Positions 33,286-42,276 of a stretch of 64,000 nucleotides of DNA are shown piece by piece. The first letter of the stretch is position 1; each line of letters starts with the position of its first letter. Source of the stretch: Nitrospira defluvii. Its GTDB lineage: Bacteria > Nitrospirota > Nitrospiria > Nitrospirales > Nitrospiraceae. Under the pieces are notes generated by a model that worked only from the letters and a program-made list of their open reading frames with translations, was not told the origin of the DNA and searched no databases. The DNA lies in contig WYAX01000014.1 of NCBI GenBank assembly GCA_011525625.1, positions 62,001 through 126,000 of the forward strand, in the 5' to 3' direction. The translations under genes were made by a program, and so were the position numbers.

Positions 33286-33320
33286 GGCAAGTTTTACCGA
33301 GCCGTCCGGCAGAAACTTCC
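33286..33320 (-). promoter_or_regulatory. Pair of candidate enhancer motifs upstream of fliK
   Basis: On the minus strand, 33308-33320 reads GGAAGTTTCTGCC and 33286-33298 reads GGTAAAACTTGCC, starting 22 bp apart, about two helical turns. They lie about 90-110 bp before the sigma-54-like site at 33394. The first of these is close to the consensus of all copies in the window. Confidence 0.55.
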
Positions 33321-33393
33321 CGATCCTCGTGGGTTCATTCCCGTCTCGACCGCAAAATCCCCCGCCAAACGCGAGTTTCCTCACGTGTCGTCA

Positions 33394-33409
33394 TGGCACG
33401 GCCTTTGTA
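33394..33409 (+). promoter_or_regulatory. Sigma-54-like promoter before fliK
   Basis: TGGCACGGCCTTTGTA: a perfect TGGCACG -24 half with TTG in the -12 half at the right distance; the last C is T. Transcription would start near 33420, giving a leader of about 36 bases before ATG 33456. Confidence 0.6.
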
Positions 33410-33455
33410 AAGATGCTCCGTGACGACGAGAGACTTCACAGTAAGAGGAACGTCT

Positions 33456-35033
33456 ATGGCTACGGACATGCACACGCTTTTCGGAGGACTCCCAACGCCT
33501 GCTCCATCTTCCCTGTCGGATGCACGCGAACGTTACCAGGCTGCTCAGAACGCCGGCTCTTCACATGATTTCGAATCCATGCTGGGCAGGGCGGAAGCGC
33601 GTCAGACGAAGCCAAGGCGTGAGGCCCCTGCCGGTACCCCAGCCCCCAAGAACGGAGTGCCGTCTCGCTCCAAAATGCACTCGAAGCCAGAATCCACTAC
33701 GCAGCAGTTCGAACGATCCACAGATGTGACATCCCGAGAACAGGCCGTGACCAGAAAAGAAGTCAGCGGAGAACGCAAAGATCAGCTTTCACAACCGGAA
33801 GCACAACACGAGCACCGGGAATCGGACGAACCGTCGGACGAGCAATCGTCATCGGTGGACGACGCCATGGTGGTCGCCATCAATGCCTCCGTGAACGCAG
33901 CCCCGCCGCCGACGGTTCCGGCTCATGATACGGCCGAGCTCGGTACGCAACCGGTCCAAGATGCCACGAACACGGTCGCCGCTGTCGACGATCCTGCTCC
34001 CGCCATCACGGCCTTTTCTGTCCCAGCGATGAATGTCTCGATGCCGGCAGGCGAGCAGGCGAAGACGGCCGCGGTTTCCGACACGACGAGCGTACCGTCA
34101 ACTGAGGTGCAAGACAGCGGCGCACTCCCCAAAACGGGGAATACGCCGTCAGAGCCGCAGGCGGCTGCGGCAGTGCAAGGAGCGCCTATTGCGGCCCACA
34201 CTCAAGCGATCAACATCGAGGCGCCTGTGGTTCCTGAGAAGGCCGAGCCGGATACGGCAAAACAAGCGGTCGCTGCCGTGGCGCTGATGAAACAGGATGG
34301 ACAGGTTCAGCCGCAACTCTCGCCGAACCATGCCGACGGTTCATCCCTGGTGGATGCGATGACTCAGGGCTCCGCGATGAGTGGATCCCAGGGGAGCGCC
34401 GGCACAGAACAACACCTGGCACAGGACTCCGGAAGGTTTTCTGATTCATCAGACGAGTCCCATCGTCCTTCCGCGAATGTCCTCCCGACAAGCGAAGGAA
34501 ACAATCGTGCGCTCTTCCTCGACCGTATGAACGGACTGGGGCAGCCGACCGGCGTGGCGAACGGGGGGGTGTCAGCCGGCGACGACAGCGGACAATCGAC
34601 AGGCGCCGCGCGCGCCTCGGATGCCGACCGCCTGGGGGAGTTTCGAGGGGTCGCACCGTTCAGCCAGACTGTCACCCTCGATCTCGATCCGTTGGACATG
34701 GGACCGTTGCGCGTTCGAGTGATGATGAACGATCAGACGGTCCATGCGCATATCAGGACCGAGCATGGAGAGTTAGGGCAGGGATTGCTGCAACAGGGGC
34801 AATCGCTCGAATCTTCGTTGCGTACGACCGGCTTGGAAATGGGCATGTTGCGCGTGACGGTGGATCAGCAACAGGGACGAGGCGACAACGCGTGGATGTT
34901 TCAACAACAGCAGCAACAGCAGGGTCGGTCGTCCTCGTCGAATGTCTCGCCCGCGTCGAGCCGGGACGATGAACGCGGGGTGAGGGGAGAGCGTGGTGTC
35001 GGATCGAATGACCGGGTAAGTATTTTCGCCTGA
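33456..35033 (+). CDS. fliK: Flagellar hook-length control protein FliK
   Basis: A 525-residue protein, typical for FliK. The long N-terminal part (to about 400) is low-complexity Ala/Pro/Ser/Glu and serves as the ruler. The C-terminal Flg_hook domain has [20 protein letters not shown] and [11 protein letters not shown]. It ends with a Gln run (seven Gln near residue 490) and a Ser-rich tail. FliK is exported, measures the hook and switches the export gate to filament substrates. ATG 33456 is preferred over 33420, which would lie at the predicted transcription start. It leads the fliK-flgD-flgE operon. Confidence 0.9.
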   Translation: MATDMHTLFGGLPTPAPSSLSDARERYQAAQNAGSSHDFESMLGRAEARQTKPRREAPAGTPAPKNGVPSRSKMHSKPESTTQQFERSTDVTSREQAVTRKEVSGERKDQLSQPEAQHEHRESDEPSDEQSSSVDDAMVVAINASVNAAPPPTVPAHDTAELGTQPVQDATNTVAAVDDPAPAITAFSVPAMNVSMPAGEQAKTAAVSDTTSVPSTEVQDSGALPKTGNTPSEPQAAAAVQGAPIAAHTQAINIEAPVVPEKAEPDTAKQAVAAVALMKQDGQVQPQLSPNHADGSSLVDAMTQGSAMSGSQGSAGTEQHLAQDSGRFSDSSDESHRPSANVLPTSEGNNRALFLDRMNGLGQPTGVANGGVSAGDDSGQSTGAARASDADRLGEFRGVAPFSQTVTLDLDPLDMGPLRVRVMMNDQTVHAHIRTEHGELGQGLLQQGQSLESSLRTTGLEMGMLRVTVDQQQGRGDNAWMFQQQQQQQGRSSSSNVSPASSRDDERGVRGERGVGSNDRVSIFA

Positions 35034-35046
35034 TTTGGGAGGATCT

Positions 35047-35337
35047 ATGGATATCAGTAAAGTGATTACGCAGACGGCCCCGACGGATTCAGCCACTCCG
35101 ACGACCGATGGGCCTAAGCCGCTCGGGAAAGACGATTTCCTGAAATTGCTCGTGACACAGCTTCAACATCAAGACCCCCTGAAGCCGCTGGAGAACGAGG
35201 CGTTCATCGCACAGACGGCGCAGTTCTCCCAGCTGGAGCAAATGTCCAAGATGGTGACCCTCATGGAGAAAAGCGTGGCGCTCCAGGAATCGGCTCAGAA
35301 CAAGGCATCCGAGGCCGGGACGACCGCGGTGGCCTAA
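35047..35337 (+). CDS. flgD: Flagellar hook scaffold FlgD, short form
   Basis: A 96-residue protein with the FlgD N-terminal signature [41 protein letters not shown]. It ends soon after, without the C-terminal Tudor/FnIII domain of the 230-residue enteric FlgD; short forms like this exist in other phyla. FlgD caps the growing hook. ATG 35047 follows GGGAGG. It lies between fliK and flgE, the usual place. Confidence 0.94.
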   Translation: MDISKVITQTAPTDSATPTTDGPKPLGKDDFLKLLVTQLQHQDPLKPLENEAFIAQTAQFSQLEQMSKMVTLMEKSVALQESAQNKASEAGTTAVA

Positions 35338-35407
35338 CCGGACGGGAACAGATTGGTGAAGGCGCGGCGCGTTCGCACGTCGCGACGGTAACAAGGAGGA
35401 CGGGCAT

Positions 35408-36631
35408 ATGGGTATTCTGACATCGATGTTCACGGCAGTGACCGGCCTGAGTTCTTATGGGAACGCCATGGGCGTCATCGGTAACAACATCGCCAACGTC
35501 GGGACCGCGGGATTTAAGTCGAGCCGGGCAACCTTTTCCGATCTGATCTCCTCGAGTCTCGGGGCCGGAGGCGGCGGCAATCAAATCGGCCTCGGTGTGT
35601 TTCTCAACGATGTGCAGACGAATTTTTCCCAGGGATCGATGACCACGACCGGGAATACCTTCGACCTGGCGATCGATGGGAACGGCTTTTATCAAGTGCG
35701 CAATGCCTCCGGCTCGATATTCTATTCGAGGGCCGGGCAATTCAAGGTCGACAGCTCAGGTCAGGTGGTCGATGCGAGCGGAGCGTTACTTCAAGGGTAC
35801 CAAGCCGATACGGCAGGCAATATCACCAGCACGATCGGAGGCATCACGCTGACGTCGAGTGCCGTCGCTCCGCTGGCGACGACCAGCGCGGAGATCCTCG
35901 GTAATCTGAATGCGAACGCCACCGCCCCGACGGCGGCGTTCAGCGTGACCGATACCACCTCATACAACTTCTCCACGGGGATGACGTTCTACGACTCGCT
36001 GGGGAATTCGCACCAGATGCAGTTGTATTTCCGAAAAACCGCGGCGAACGCGTGGAGTGTCTATTCTCAGATCGACGGTGGCGCGGCCGCCGCGCAAACG
36101 AACATGACGTTCAATGCGAGCGGTGCCGTAACCGCCGGCGGCACGCAGACGCTCACCGCCACGTTGACGAACGGAGCCACCACCCCGCAGACCATTACGG
36201 TGGACGTGTCGTCCTTGACGCAATTCGGTGCGGCGTCCGGTGTGGAAAGCCAGACACAAGACGGGTATTCATCCGGCACCCTTGATCGAATCAGCGTCGA
36301 TAAGGAAGGCAGGGTGATGGCCCAGTTTACGAACGGACAAACCCGCGCTCTCGCGCAAGTCGTGTTGAGCCGCTTTACGAATCCGGATGGATTGGCGAAT
36401 GTCGGTGACAATCACTTTCTGGAGACGCTCGAATCCGGGGCCGCCCTGGCGGGTGCACCGACGCTAAACGGCCTGGGTCGGGTGCTCTCCGGCACCGTCG
36501 AGCAGTCCAACGTCGATCTCGGAAAGGAGTTCGTCGACATGATCATCACACAGCGGGCGTTTCAGGCGAACTCCCGTGCAATCACGACCAGCGACGAAAT
36601 GCTGCAGGAGCTCGTGAATCTGAAACGATAA
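35408..36631 (+). CDS. flgE: Flagellar hook protein FlgE
   Basis: A 407-residue hook protein. The N-terminus MGILTSMFTAVTGLSSYGNAM with GNNIANVGTAGFKSSR and the C-terminus SNVDLGKEFVDMIITQRAFQANSRAI form the coiled axial core; the Thr/Ala-rich middle is the exposed domain. The size is that of enteric FlgE. AAGGAGG precedes the ATG. A strong hairpin follows the stop codon, which suggests the operon ends here. Confidence 0.96.
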   Translation: MGILTSMFTAVTGLSSYGNAMGVIGNNIANVGTAGFKSSRATFSDLISSSLGAGGGGNQIGLGVFLNDVQTNFSQGSMTTTGNTFDLAIDGNGFYQVRNASGSIFYSRAGQFKVDSSGQVVDASGALLQGYQADTAGNITSTIGGITLTSSAVAPLATTSAEILGNLNANATAPTAAFSVTDTTSYNFSTGMTFYDSLGNSHQMQLYFRKTAANAWSVYSQIDGGAAAAQTNMTFNASGAVTAGGTQTLTATLTNGATTPQTITVDVSSLTQFGAASGVESQTQDGYSSGTLDRISVDKEGRVMAQFTNGQTRALAQVVLSRFTNPDGLANVGDNHFLETLESGAALAGAPTLNGLGRVLSGTVEQSNVDLGKEFVDMIITQRAFQANSRAITTSDEMLQELVNLKR

Positions 36632-36642
36632 CGCGCAAGTGG

Positions 36643-36672
36643 TCCGGCGCGGTCTCCTAAGGCCGCGCCGGA
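36643..36672 (+). terminator. Strong hairpin after flgE
   Basis: TCCGGCGCGG (36643-36652) and CCGCGCCGGA (36663-36672) form a perfect 10-bp GC-rich stem with a 10-base loop, 12 bp after the flgE stop. There is no T run, so it may act as a pause, mRNA stabiliser or factor-helped terminator between flgE and the fliL promoter. Confidence 0.55.
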
Positions 36673-36681
36673 TGCCGTCTC

Positions 36682-36694
36682 GGCAATTTCTGCC
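36682..36694 (+). promoter_or_regulatory. Single candidate enhancer motif upstream of fliL
   Basis: GGCAATTTCTGCC at 36682-36694 fits the 13-bp motif seen upstream of flgB, fliK and flgF and is nearly palindromic. It lies about 225 bp before the sigma-54-like site at 36907. The stretch 36695-36906 between them holds no credible gene. Confidence 0.45.
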
Positions 36695-36906
36695 TAGGTA
36701 CTCGCCTCACACCGGCCGGCTGTGTCGCCGGCCGCACGTCAACAAACTGTCGGTGCTCTTCCTCTTGCTGTCACCAGCGTGACATCCGCGCGCGGCCGCT
36801 GCGTGGGACACTTCGCTGGGTGCGGTCGGCATGCCCAAATCCTTGTCTTATCACAGGATCTCGCGCACTGGGCAAACCGTTTCGGCGGGAGTCGGTGGGC
36901 TGCCCT

Positions 36907-36922
36907 TGGCATATGCATTGCA
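36907..36922 (+). promoter_or_regulatory. Sigma-54-like promoter before fliL
   Basis: TGGCATATGCATTGCA has GG at 36908-36909 and GC at 36920-36921, ten bases apart, and differs from TGGCAC-N5-TTGCA at one base. Transcription would start near 36933, 30 bases before ATG 36965, with AGGAGG in the leader. Confidence 0.7.
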
Positions 36923-36964
36923 CAACCGACCAGCACCGGCAATCACCGTCCGCAGGAGGTCTGT

Positions 36965-37501
36965 ATGTCAGAAGCAACAGAAGAAAAGGCGCCCGCAGCA
37001 CCGGCAGGCATTCCCATGAAGATGGTGATCATCATCGTCGCCGGGGTGTTGGTCCTGGCGTTAGGCGGCGCCTTCGCAATGTTCAAGATGATGAGCGGAT
37101 CCCCTGCCGACAAGGCGCAGGCCGAGGGCGGCGCGGAGAAGGCTGCCGCGCATGGCGCGGCGGAAGAGAAACCGGGAGAACATGGGGCGGTTGCGGACGC
37201 CAGCGCCATTGCCGATCTTGATCCGTTTATTGTGAATCTCGCGGATTCGCCGGAAATTCGTTATCTCAAGGTCACGCTGAAGGTGGAGGCGGACGGTTCA
37301 GGAACCGTGGAGCAAATCAAAGCCCGCACACCGCAGATTCGTGATGCCATCCTCGTGTTATTGACCAGTCTGGATTCGGCCACGGCCCGTTCGCCTCAAG
37401 GGAAACATAAGCTGCGCGAGGATATCACCGAGCGCATCAACGGCCTGCTGCCGAAGAAGTCGGTCAAATCGACCTACTTCACGGAATTCGTCATCCAGTA
37501 G
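36965..37501 (+). CDS. fliL: Flagellar basal body-associated protein FliL
   Basis: A 178-residue single-pass inner-membrane protein: a short cytoplasmic tail, a transmembrane helix (MVIIIVAGVLVLALGGAFAMF, about 20-40), an Ala/Glu/Gly-rich linker and the periplasmic FliL domain (DLDPFIVNLADSPEIRYLKVTLKVE onward). FliL forms rings around the stator units and supports torque. ATG 36965 follows AGGAGG. It opens the fliLMNOPQR-flhBA-flhFG-fliA operon. Confidence 0.93.
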   Translation: MSEATEEKAPAAPAGIPMKMVIIIVAGVLVLALGGAFAMFKMMSGSPADKAQAEGGAEKAAAHGAAEEKPGEHGAVADASAIADLDPFIVNLADSPEIRYLKVTLKVEADGSGTVEQIKARTPQIRDAILVLLTSLDSATARSPQGKHKLREDITERINGLLPKKSVKSTYFTEFVIQ

Positions 37502-37526
37502 CCAATCGCGCTACCTCGAGGATCGC

Positions 37527-38498
37527 ATGGACAAGATACTCTCCCAAGAAGAAATCGATGCCCTGATGGGCGGAGTCATGTCTGGCGAGGTCGAGACGGC
37601 TCCGAAAGAAGAGGAAGAGCCGGGCGGCGTCAAGAGCTATAGTCTCACCAGCCAGGAGCGGATCATTCGCGGGCGCATGCCCACGATGGAAATGATCAAT
37701 GACCGCTTCACGCGACAACAGTCCATCTCCTGGACGAGCCTCCTTCGGGAAAAGATCGAGTTCAGCGTGATGGGCACCCAGATCATCAAGTTCGGGGATT
37801 TCATCCAGAAAGTGCCGGTGCCGTCTTCCTTCAACCTGTTTGCGATGGAGCCCTTGCGTGGGAACGGCCTCTACATCATGGACGCCATGCTGGTGTATCT
37901 GATCGTAGACTTTTTCTTCGGCGGAAAAGTCCAGACCCATGTGAAGCCGGAGGGCCGCGAGTTCACGCCGATTCAGCTGCGTTTGATCAAAAAGCTCGTC
38001 CAACAGGCGCTGGCCGATCTCGAAAAAGCCTGGCACGCCGTGATGCCGGTCAAGATCAGCTACTTGCGGTCGGAGAGCAATCCACAGTTTGCCATGGTCG
38101 TGACGACCTCGGAAATCGTCGTCGTCGTGACGTTGCAAGTGCATCTCGGCGATATCACCCGTGAAATGTTCATTGCCTATCCGTATTCCATGTTGGAGCC
38201 GATCAAGGAAAAGCTGTATTCGGGGCTCTTTGCCGACAACGTCGAGCAGGACAGCAGCTGGGGCAGCCGCTTTAAGGATTCTTTGCAGGAGTGCGACGTG
38301 GCCGTTGCCGTGCAACTGGGCACCGCTCGGATCAGCGTGCAGGATTTGATGAACTTCGGCCCGGGCGACGTCCTGATGCTCGATCAACATCCCGGCGACC
38401 CGATGCTGTGTTTGGTCGAGGGTGATCCGAAGTTTCATGGGCAACCCGGCGTGTTCAAAGGCAATCACGCGTGCCGGGTCACCAAGGTGTTGGGGTAG
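37527..38498 (+). CDS. fliM: Flagellar motor switch protein FliM
   Basis: A 323-residue C-ring protein. The N-terminus MDKILSQEEIDALMGGV is the peptide that binds CheY-P; the middle CheC-like domain and the C-terminal SpoA domain (DVAVAVQLGTARISVQDLMNFGPGDVLML) follow. It switches rotation direction. GAGG precedes the ATG. Confidence 0.97.
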   Translation: MDKILSQEEIDALMGGVMSGEVETAPKEEEEPGGVKSYSLTSQERIIRGRMPTMEMINDRFTRQQSISWTSLLREKIEFSVMGTQIIKFGDFIQKVPVPSSFNLFAMEPLRGNGLYIMDAMLVYLIVDFFFGGKVQTHVKPEGREFTPIQLRLIKKLVQQALADLEKAWHAVMPVKISYLRSESNPQFAMVVTTSEIVVVVTLQVHLGDITREMFIAYPYSMLEPIKEKLYSGLFADNVEQDSSWGSRFKDSLQECDVAVAVQLGTARISVQDLMNFGPGDVLMLDQHPGDPMLCLVEGDPKFHGQPGVFKGNHACRVTKVLG

Positions 38499-38527
38499 GG
38501 CGGAGCGGACCTAAAGGAGATGATGGC

Positions 38528-38893
38528 ATGGGCAACGGTGACAGCACGGCACAGACGGACCTCTCGAACGGCGAAGGCAGCCCGCAACCGACCTCCTTTC
38601 CCCCCGTGGACAATCAGGGTGCGGTGCCGGCCAATAAGAATATCGAATTCGTTCTGGATATCCCGCTCCAGGTCACGGTGCAGATTGGGTCCACCAGGAT
38701 GTTGATCCGTGAGTTACTGCAGCTCGGACAGGGTTCGGTTATCGAGCTGAACAAACTGGCGGGTGAGCCGATGGAAGTGCTGGTCAACAACAAGCTCGTG
38801 GCACGCGGCGAAGTGGTGGTCGTCAATGAAAAGTTCGGGATTCGACTGACGGATGTCGTCAGCCCGAATCAGCGTATTCAACAATTGGGTTGA
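38528..38893 (+). CDS. fliN: Flagellar motor switch protein FliN
   Basis: A 121-residue protein with a polar N-terminal tail and a SpoA domain (FVLDIPLQVTVQIGSTRMLIRELLQLGQGSVIELNKLAGEPMEV). FliN forms the lower C ring and docks FliH, which matters here because FliH carries an extra domain. ATG 38528 has AAGGAG at a workable distance; ATGs at 38520 and 38523 are in other frames. Confidence 0.96.
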   Translation: MGNGDSTAQTDLSNGEGSPQPTSFPPVDNQGAVPANKNIEFVLDIPLQVTVQIGSTRMLIRELLQLGQGSVIELNKLAGEPMEVLVNNKLVARGEVVVVNEKFGIRLTDVVSPNQRIQQLG

Positions 38894-38949
38894 ACTGCGG
38901 CCGCAGTCGGCATTCCGCCGCTTTCAGGGCAAAGGGAAGACAGGCGTCC

Positions 38950-39312
38950 ATGGAAATGTGGGAAAGCGTCGTACGTATGGTATCCGCGCTTGGGATCGTG
39001 CTGGCGCTTATCGTGGGGCTTCTGGCCGTCGCCAGGTCGGCGGTCGGCCGCCGATTGCTTCCGGTGGGGGGCGCTCCGGTCGTGCAAGTGCTGGGAAGCG
39101 GTCCCCTGGGATCACGCAAGCACGTCGCGGTGGTCGCGGTTGCGGGGGAAGTCTTCATTCTCGGAACCACGCCGACCGATCTGGTGCCGCTGGGAAAAGT
39201 GACCGATCCGGAACAGGTGAAACGGTTGATGGCGAATGCCGCGCCCCTGTTCACGCCCGCCGCATCGTGCGACTCCCGAGCGAGCGGACAGGAGGCATCG
39301 CGTGCGCAGTAA
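38950..39312 (+). CDS. fliO: Flagellar biosynthetic protein FliO
   Basis: A 120-residue protein: one membrane helix near the N-terminus (VVRMVSALGIVLALIVGLLAVA, about 7-28) and a small cytoplasmic beta domain with VQVLGSGPLGSRKHVAVVAVAGEVFILG, the FliO signature. FliO helps assemble the FliP ring of the export gate. It overlaps fliP by 11 bases. Sequence conservation is low in this family, but position and shape agree. Confidence 0.88.
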   Translation: MEMWESVVRMVSALGIVLALIVGLLAVARSAVGRRLLPVGGAPVVQVLGSGPLGSRKHVAVVAVAGEVFILGTTPTDLVPLGKVTDPEQVKRLMANAAPLFTPAASCDSRASGQEASRAQ

Positions 39313-40096
39313 CCCGATCGGCGGGCGCCTAGATGCCGAGCGACTCGTTCTCGGACGGTGGAAACCGGTCATCATGCTCCTCTGCCTGCTCGCCTGTCTG
39401 GTGAGCGCCTCCGTCGCTCACGCGGAGGGCCCCACGCTGACCCTCGACCTCGGCGGCGGCGGCACGAAACAAACCGCCGTCGTGCTCCAAATCCTCGCGC
39501 TTCTCACCGTCCTCTCGTTGGCGCCGGCCTTGTTCATTATGGTGACGTCGTTTACTCGCATGGTGATTGTGCTGTCGTTTCTTCGCCAAGCCTTGGGAAC
39601 CCAGCAGGTGCCGCCCAACCAGGTGTTGATCAGCCTGGCGTTGTTTCTGACGATGTTTGTCATGGCGCCGGTGGGGCAGACAGTTTACAAGGATGCCCTC
39701 CAGCCCCTGCTCGCGGAACAAATCGGGTACGACGAAGCATGGAATCGAGGGATTCAACCGATTCGCGGTTTCATGTTGAAGCAGATGCGCGACAAGGATC
39801 TGGAACTCTTTCTGGAACTCTCACACGCGCCGAAACCGTCGCAGGTGGAAGACGTGCCGACCCACGTGATCATCCCGGCGTTTGTGTTGAGTGAATTGCG
39901 GATTTCGTTTCAGATCGGATTCCTGCTCTACATTCCCTTTCTGATCGTGGATATGGTGGTCGCCAGTGTGCTGATGTCCATGGGCATGATGCTCCTACCG
40001 CCGGTGATGATTTCGCTTCCGTTCAAACTGATCCTCTTTGTGTTGGCCGACGGCTGGTATCTCGTCGTCGGATCCATGGTCAGAAGCTTCCAATAG
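39302..40096 (+). CDS. fliP: Flagellar export gate protein FliP
   Basis: A 264-residue membrane protein with a cleavable signal peptide (IMLLCLLACLVSASVAHA) and the conserved blocks FTRMVIVLSFLRQALGTQQVPPNQVLI and PAFVLSELRISFQIGFLLYIPFLIVDMVVASVLMSMGMM. FliP forms the pentameric core of the type III export gate. GTG 39302 is chosen for the AGGAGG five bases upstream; the frame is open further upstream but inside fliO. Confidence 0.96.
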   Translation: MRSNPIGGRLDAERLVLGRWKPVIMLLCLLACLVSASVAHAEGPTLTLDLGGGGTKQTAVVLQILALLTVLSLAPALFIMVTSFTRMVIVLSFLRQALGTQQVPPNQVLISLALFLTMFVMAPVGQTVYKDALQPLLAEQIGYDEAWNRGIQPIRGFMLKQMRDKDLELFLELSHAPKPSQVEDVPTHVIIPAFVLSELRISFQIGFLLYIPFLIVDMVVASVLMSMGMMLLPPVMISLPFKLILFVLADGWYLVVGSMVRSFQ

Positions 40097-40107
40097 GACG
40101 ACCCACG

Positions 40108-40377
40108 ATGACGATTGAAACCGTGACCGAAATCGGACGACAGGCGATTGAAACCACCATGCTGGTGTCTGCGCCCATCCTGGGCCTCAGCCTGATTGTG
40201 GGGCTCATCGTCAGCACGTTCCAAGCCATGACTCAGATCAACGAAGCCACCTTGACGTTTGTGCCCAAGGTGCTGGCGGTGTTTGCCGCAACACTCCTGT
40301 TTCTTCCGTGGATGCTGGGCGTCTTGATCACGTTTATGACTCATATCATCACCAGTATTCCGACGCTGATTCACTGA
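40108..40377 (+). CDS. fliQ: Flagellar export gate protein FliQ
   Basis: An 89-residue protein with two transmembrane helices (about 17-37 and 52-76) and the family motif GLIVSTFQAMTQINEATLTFVPK. Four copies wrap the FliP/FliR core. It lies between fliP and fliR, with a 14-base gap to the fliR start. Confidence 0.96.
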   Translation: MTIETVTEIGRQAIETTMLVSAPILGLSLIVGLIVSTFQAMTQINEATLTFVPKVLAVFAATLLFLPWMLGVLITFMTHIITSIPTLIH

Positions 40378-40391
40378 GACAAAGCCGCCGC

Positions 40392-41180
40392 ATGAACGCC
40401 GCACAGACCCTGCATTTCGCCTTGCCGCAGTTTCAGGCCTTCTCCGTCCTGCTGGTGCGGATTGCCGGCATCATCAGCGTCTTCCCCATTCTGAACACCC
40501 GCACGATCCCCATGCCGGTCAAAGCCGGTCTGGTCACGATGCTGGGACTCGTCTTGGCGCCGATTATTCAGTTGCCGAGCCTGCCGGCGGATCCGGTCCT
40601 GGCCGTGGCCGGTATCGGCAGCGAATTCTTGATCGGGTTGACGATCGGGTTGGCGGTGCGGTTGTTGTTTTCCGGATTTCAAGTCGCCGGCGACATGATC
40701 GGCACTCAAATGGGATTCAGTGCGATCCAGATGATCGACCCCATGAGCCATCAGAACGCACCGATCATCGCGCAATTCCAACTCACGCTCGGATCCTTGG
40801 TGTTTCTCTCTCTGAATGCGCACCTGTTGGTGGTGCACGCGATCGGGATGAGTTACGAGTTCGTCCCGCCCTTCGGGGCGAAACTCTCCGAGGGCATCGC
40901 ATTGGACATCATCCACCTGGCGCAGAACATGCTGCGGGTGGCTCTGAAAATGTCCGCCCCCGTGTTTGCGACACTCGTGATTGTGAATACGGTGTTGGCC
41001 ATCATGGGGCGAGCCGTGCCGCAGATGAACGTGTTTGTGCAAAGTTTTCCGGTCACGATCGGCGCAGGGCTGCTGGCGATGAGTCTGGCGGTCCCGTTTA
41101 CACTGTCCTTGTTCGAAAGAGAATTCGAGATGCTGGTGGAAACGATTCTCGGACTCTTGAAAGCGTTGGGCCATGGCTGA
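40392..41180 (+). CDS. fliR: Flagellar export gate protein FliR
   Basis: A 262-residue membrane protein of about six helices, with RIAGIISVFPILNTRTIP and the GFQVAGDMIGTQMGFSAIQMIDP block typical of FliR. One copy completes the FliP-FliR helical gate. ATG 40392 replaces an earlier in-frame start inside fliQ. It overlaps flhB by eight bases. Confidence 0.96.
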   Translation: MNAAQTLHFALPQFQAFSVLLVRIAGIISVFPILNTRTIPMPVKAGLVTMLGLVLAPIIQLPSLPADPVLAVAGIGSEFLIGLTIGLAVRLLFSGFQVAGDMIGTQMGFSAIQMIDPMSHQNAPIIAQFQLTLGSLVFLSLNAHLLVVHAIGMSYEFVPPFGAKLSEGIALDIIHLAQNMLRVALKMSAPVFATLVIVNTVLAIMGRAVPQMNVFVQSFPVTIGAGLLAMSLAVPFTLSLFEREFEMLVETILGLLKALGHG

Positions 41181-42255
41181 CAGCGCGCAAAACCGTACAG
41201 AAAAAGCGACTCCGAAACGCAAATCCGAGGCGAGGGCGAAAGGTCAGATCGCCCTCAGCCGCGATGCCGCCATGGCGGTCGCGCTCCTGGGAGGTTTCGG
41301 CGCATTGTACTGGATGACGCCGGCCATCCTGAATGGGCTGCGCGTCAGCCTGCAGGCGTGGCTCTCTCGTTCGATGGAGGAGGCGACGCATCAGGCCCTC
41401 AGCCTCGATCATCTCCATCTGATTCTCCGTCAGATCGGCGTGGAGGTGTTTGTGATGCTGGGCCCGGTCGTGGCCGGTATTGCCGTGGTGGGCGTGGGCG
41501 CCAATCTGATGCAAACGGGGTTGTTTTGGAAACAGGACGGGTTCAGTCTGGACTGGTCGCGCATCAGCCCGATGGGCGGCTTCTCACGCCTGTTTTCCCC
41601 GCGCTCCATCGTCGAACTGATCAAATCCTGGCTCAAGATACTGGCCATCGGCGGTGTCGGCTATCTCACGATCAAGCAGGACATGCAGGAGTTCATTTCG
41701 CTGACGCAATTCGGCATGGAGTCCCTGCTGCCGACGGTGGGATGGGCGACCATCAAAGCCGCGCTCACCATGAGCGGCGCCGAGTTGGTGATCGGTGCCG
41801 CAGACTATGGGTATCAGCGGTTTCAATGGGAGCGGGATCTCCGGATGTCGCGCGATGAAATCAAGGAAGAGAGTCGGGCGGCGGAAGGAGATCCCGGGGT
41901 CAAGTCGAAGATCCGCACCACCCAACGGGAAATGTCCCGCAAGCGCATGATGGCGGCCGTGCCCACGGCCGATGTGATCATCACCAACCCGACCCACCTG
42001 GCGGTCGCGCTGAAATACGATGCGAAGGCCAACGGCGCACCGGTCGTCGTCGCCAAGGGCGCCGGATTCGTCGCCGAAAAGATCCGGGAAATCGCTCGTC
42101 AACACGGCGTCATGATCGTGGAAAACAAATTGGTTGCGCGGACCCTGTACAAACTGGTCGAGGTGGGCCGCGAAGTGCCCGAGGACCTGTACCGCGCGGT
42201 GGCCGAGATTCTGGCCTTTGTGTACCGCGTGCGCGGCAAGTTGCCGCCCGCATAA
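41173..42255 (+). CDS. flhB: Flagellar export switch protein FlhB
   Basis: A 360-residue protein: four membrane helices in the first 215 residues and a cytoplasmic domain with the self-cleavage site NPTH (272-275) followed by LAVALKYD. Cleavage between Asn and Pro, together with FliK, switches export from hook to filament proteins. The N-terminus KATPKRKSEARAKGQIALSRD is also typical. Confidence 0.97.
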   Translation: MADSAQNRTEKATPKRKSEARAKGQIALSRDAAMAVALLGGFGALYWMTPAILNGLRVSLQAWLSRSMEEATHQALSLDHLHLILRQIGVEVFVMLGPVVAGIAVVGVGANLMQTGLFWKQDGFSLDWSRISPMGGFSRLFSPRSIVELIKSWLKILAIGGVGYLTIKQDMQEFISLTQFGMESLLPTVGWATIKAALTMSGAELVIGAADYGYQRFQWERDLRMSRDEIKEESRAAEGDPGVKSKIRTTQREMSRKRMMAAVPTADVIITNPTHLAVALKYDAKANGAPVVVAKGAGFVAEKIREIARQHGVMIVENKLVARTLYKLVEVGREVPEDLYRAVAEILAFVYRVRGKLPPA

Positions 42256-42276
42256 TCCCGTGTCCTAGGAGTCGCG

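Noticed and set aside
34900..34924. CAACAG repeats in fliK
   Set aside because: A short Gln-codon run inside the disordered tail of FliK, not a separate element.
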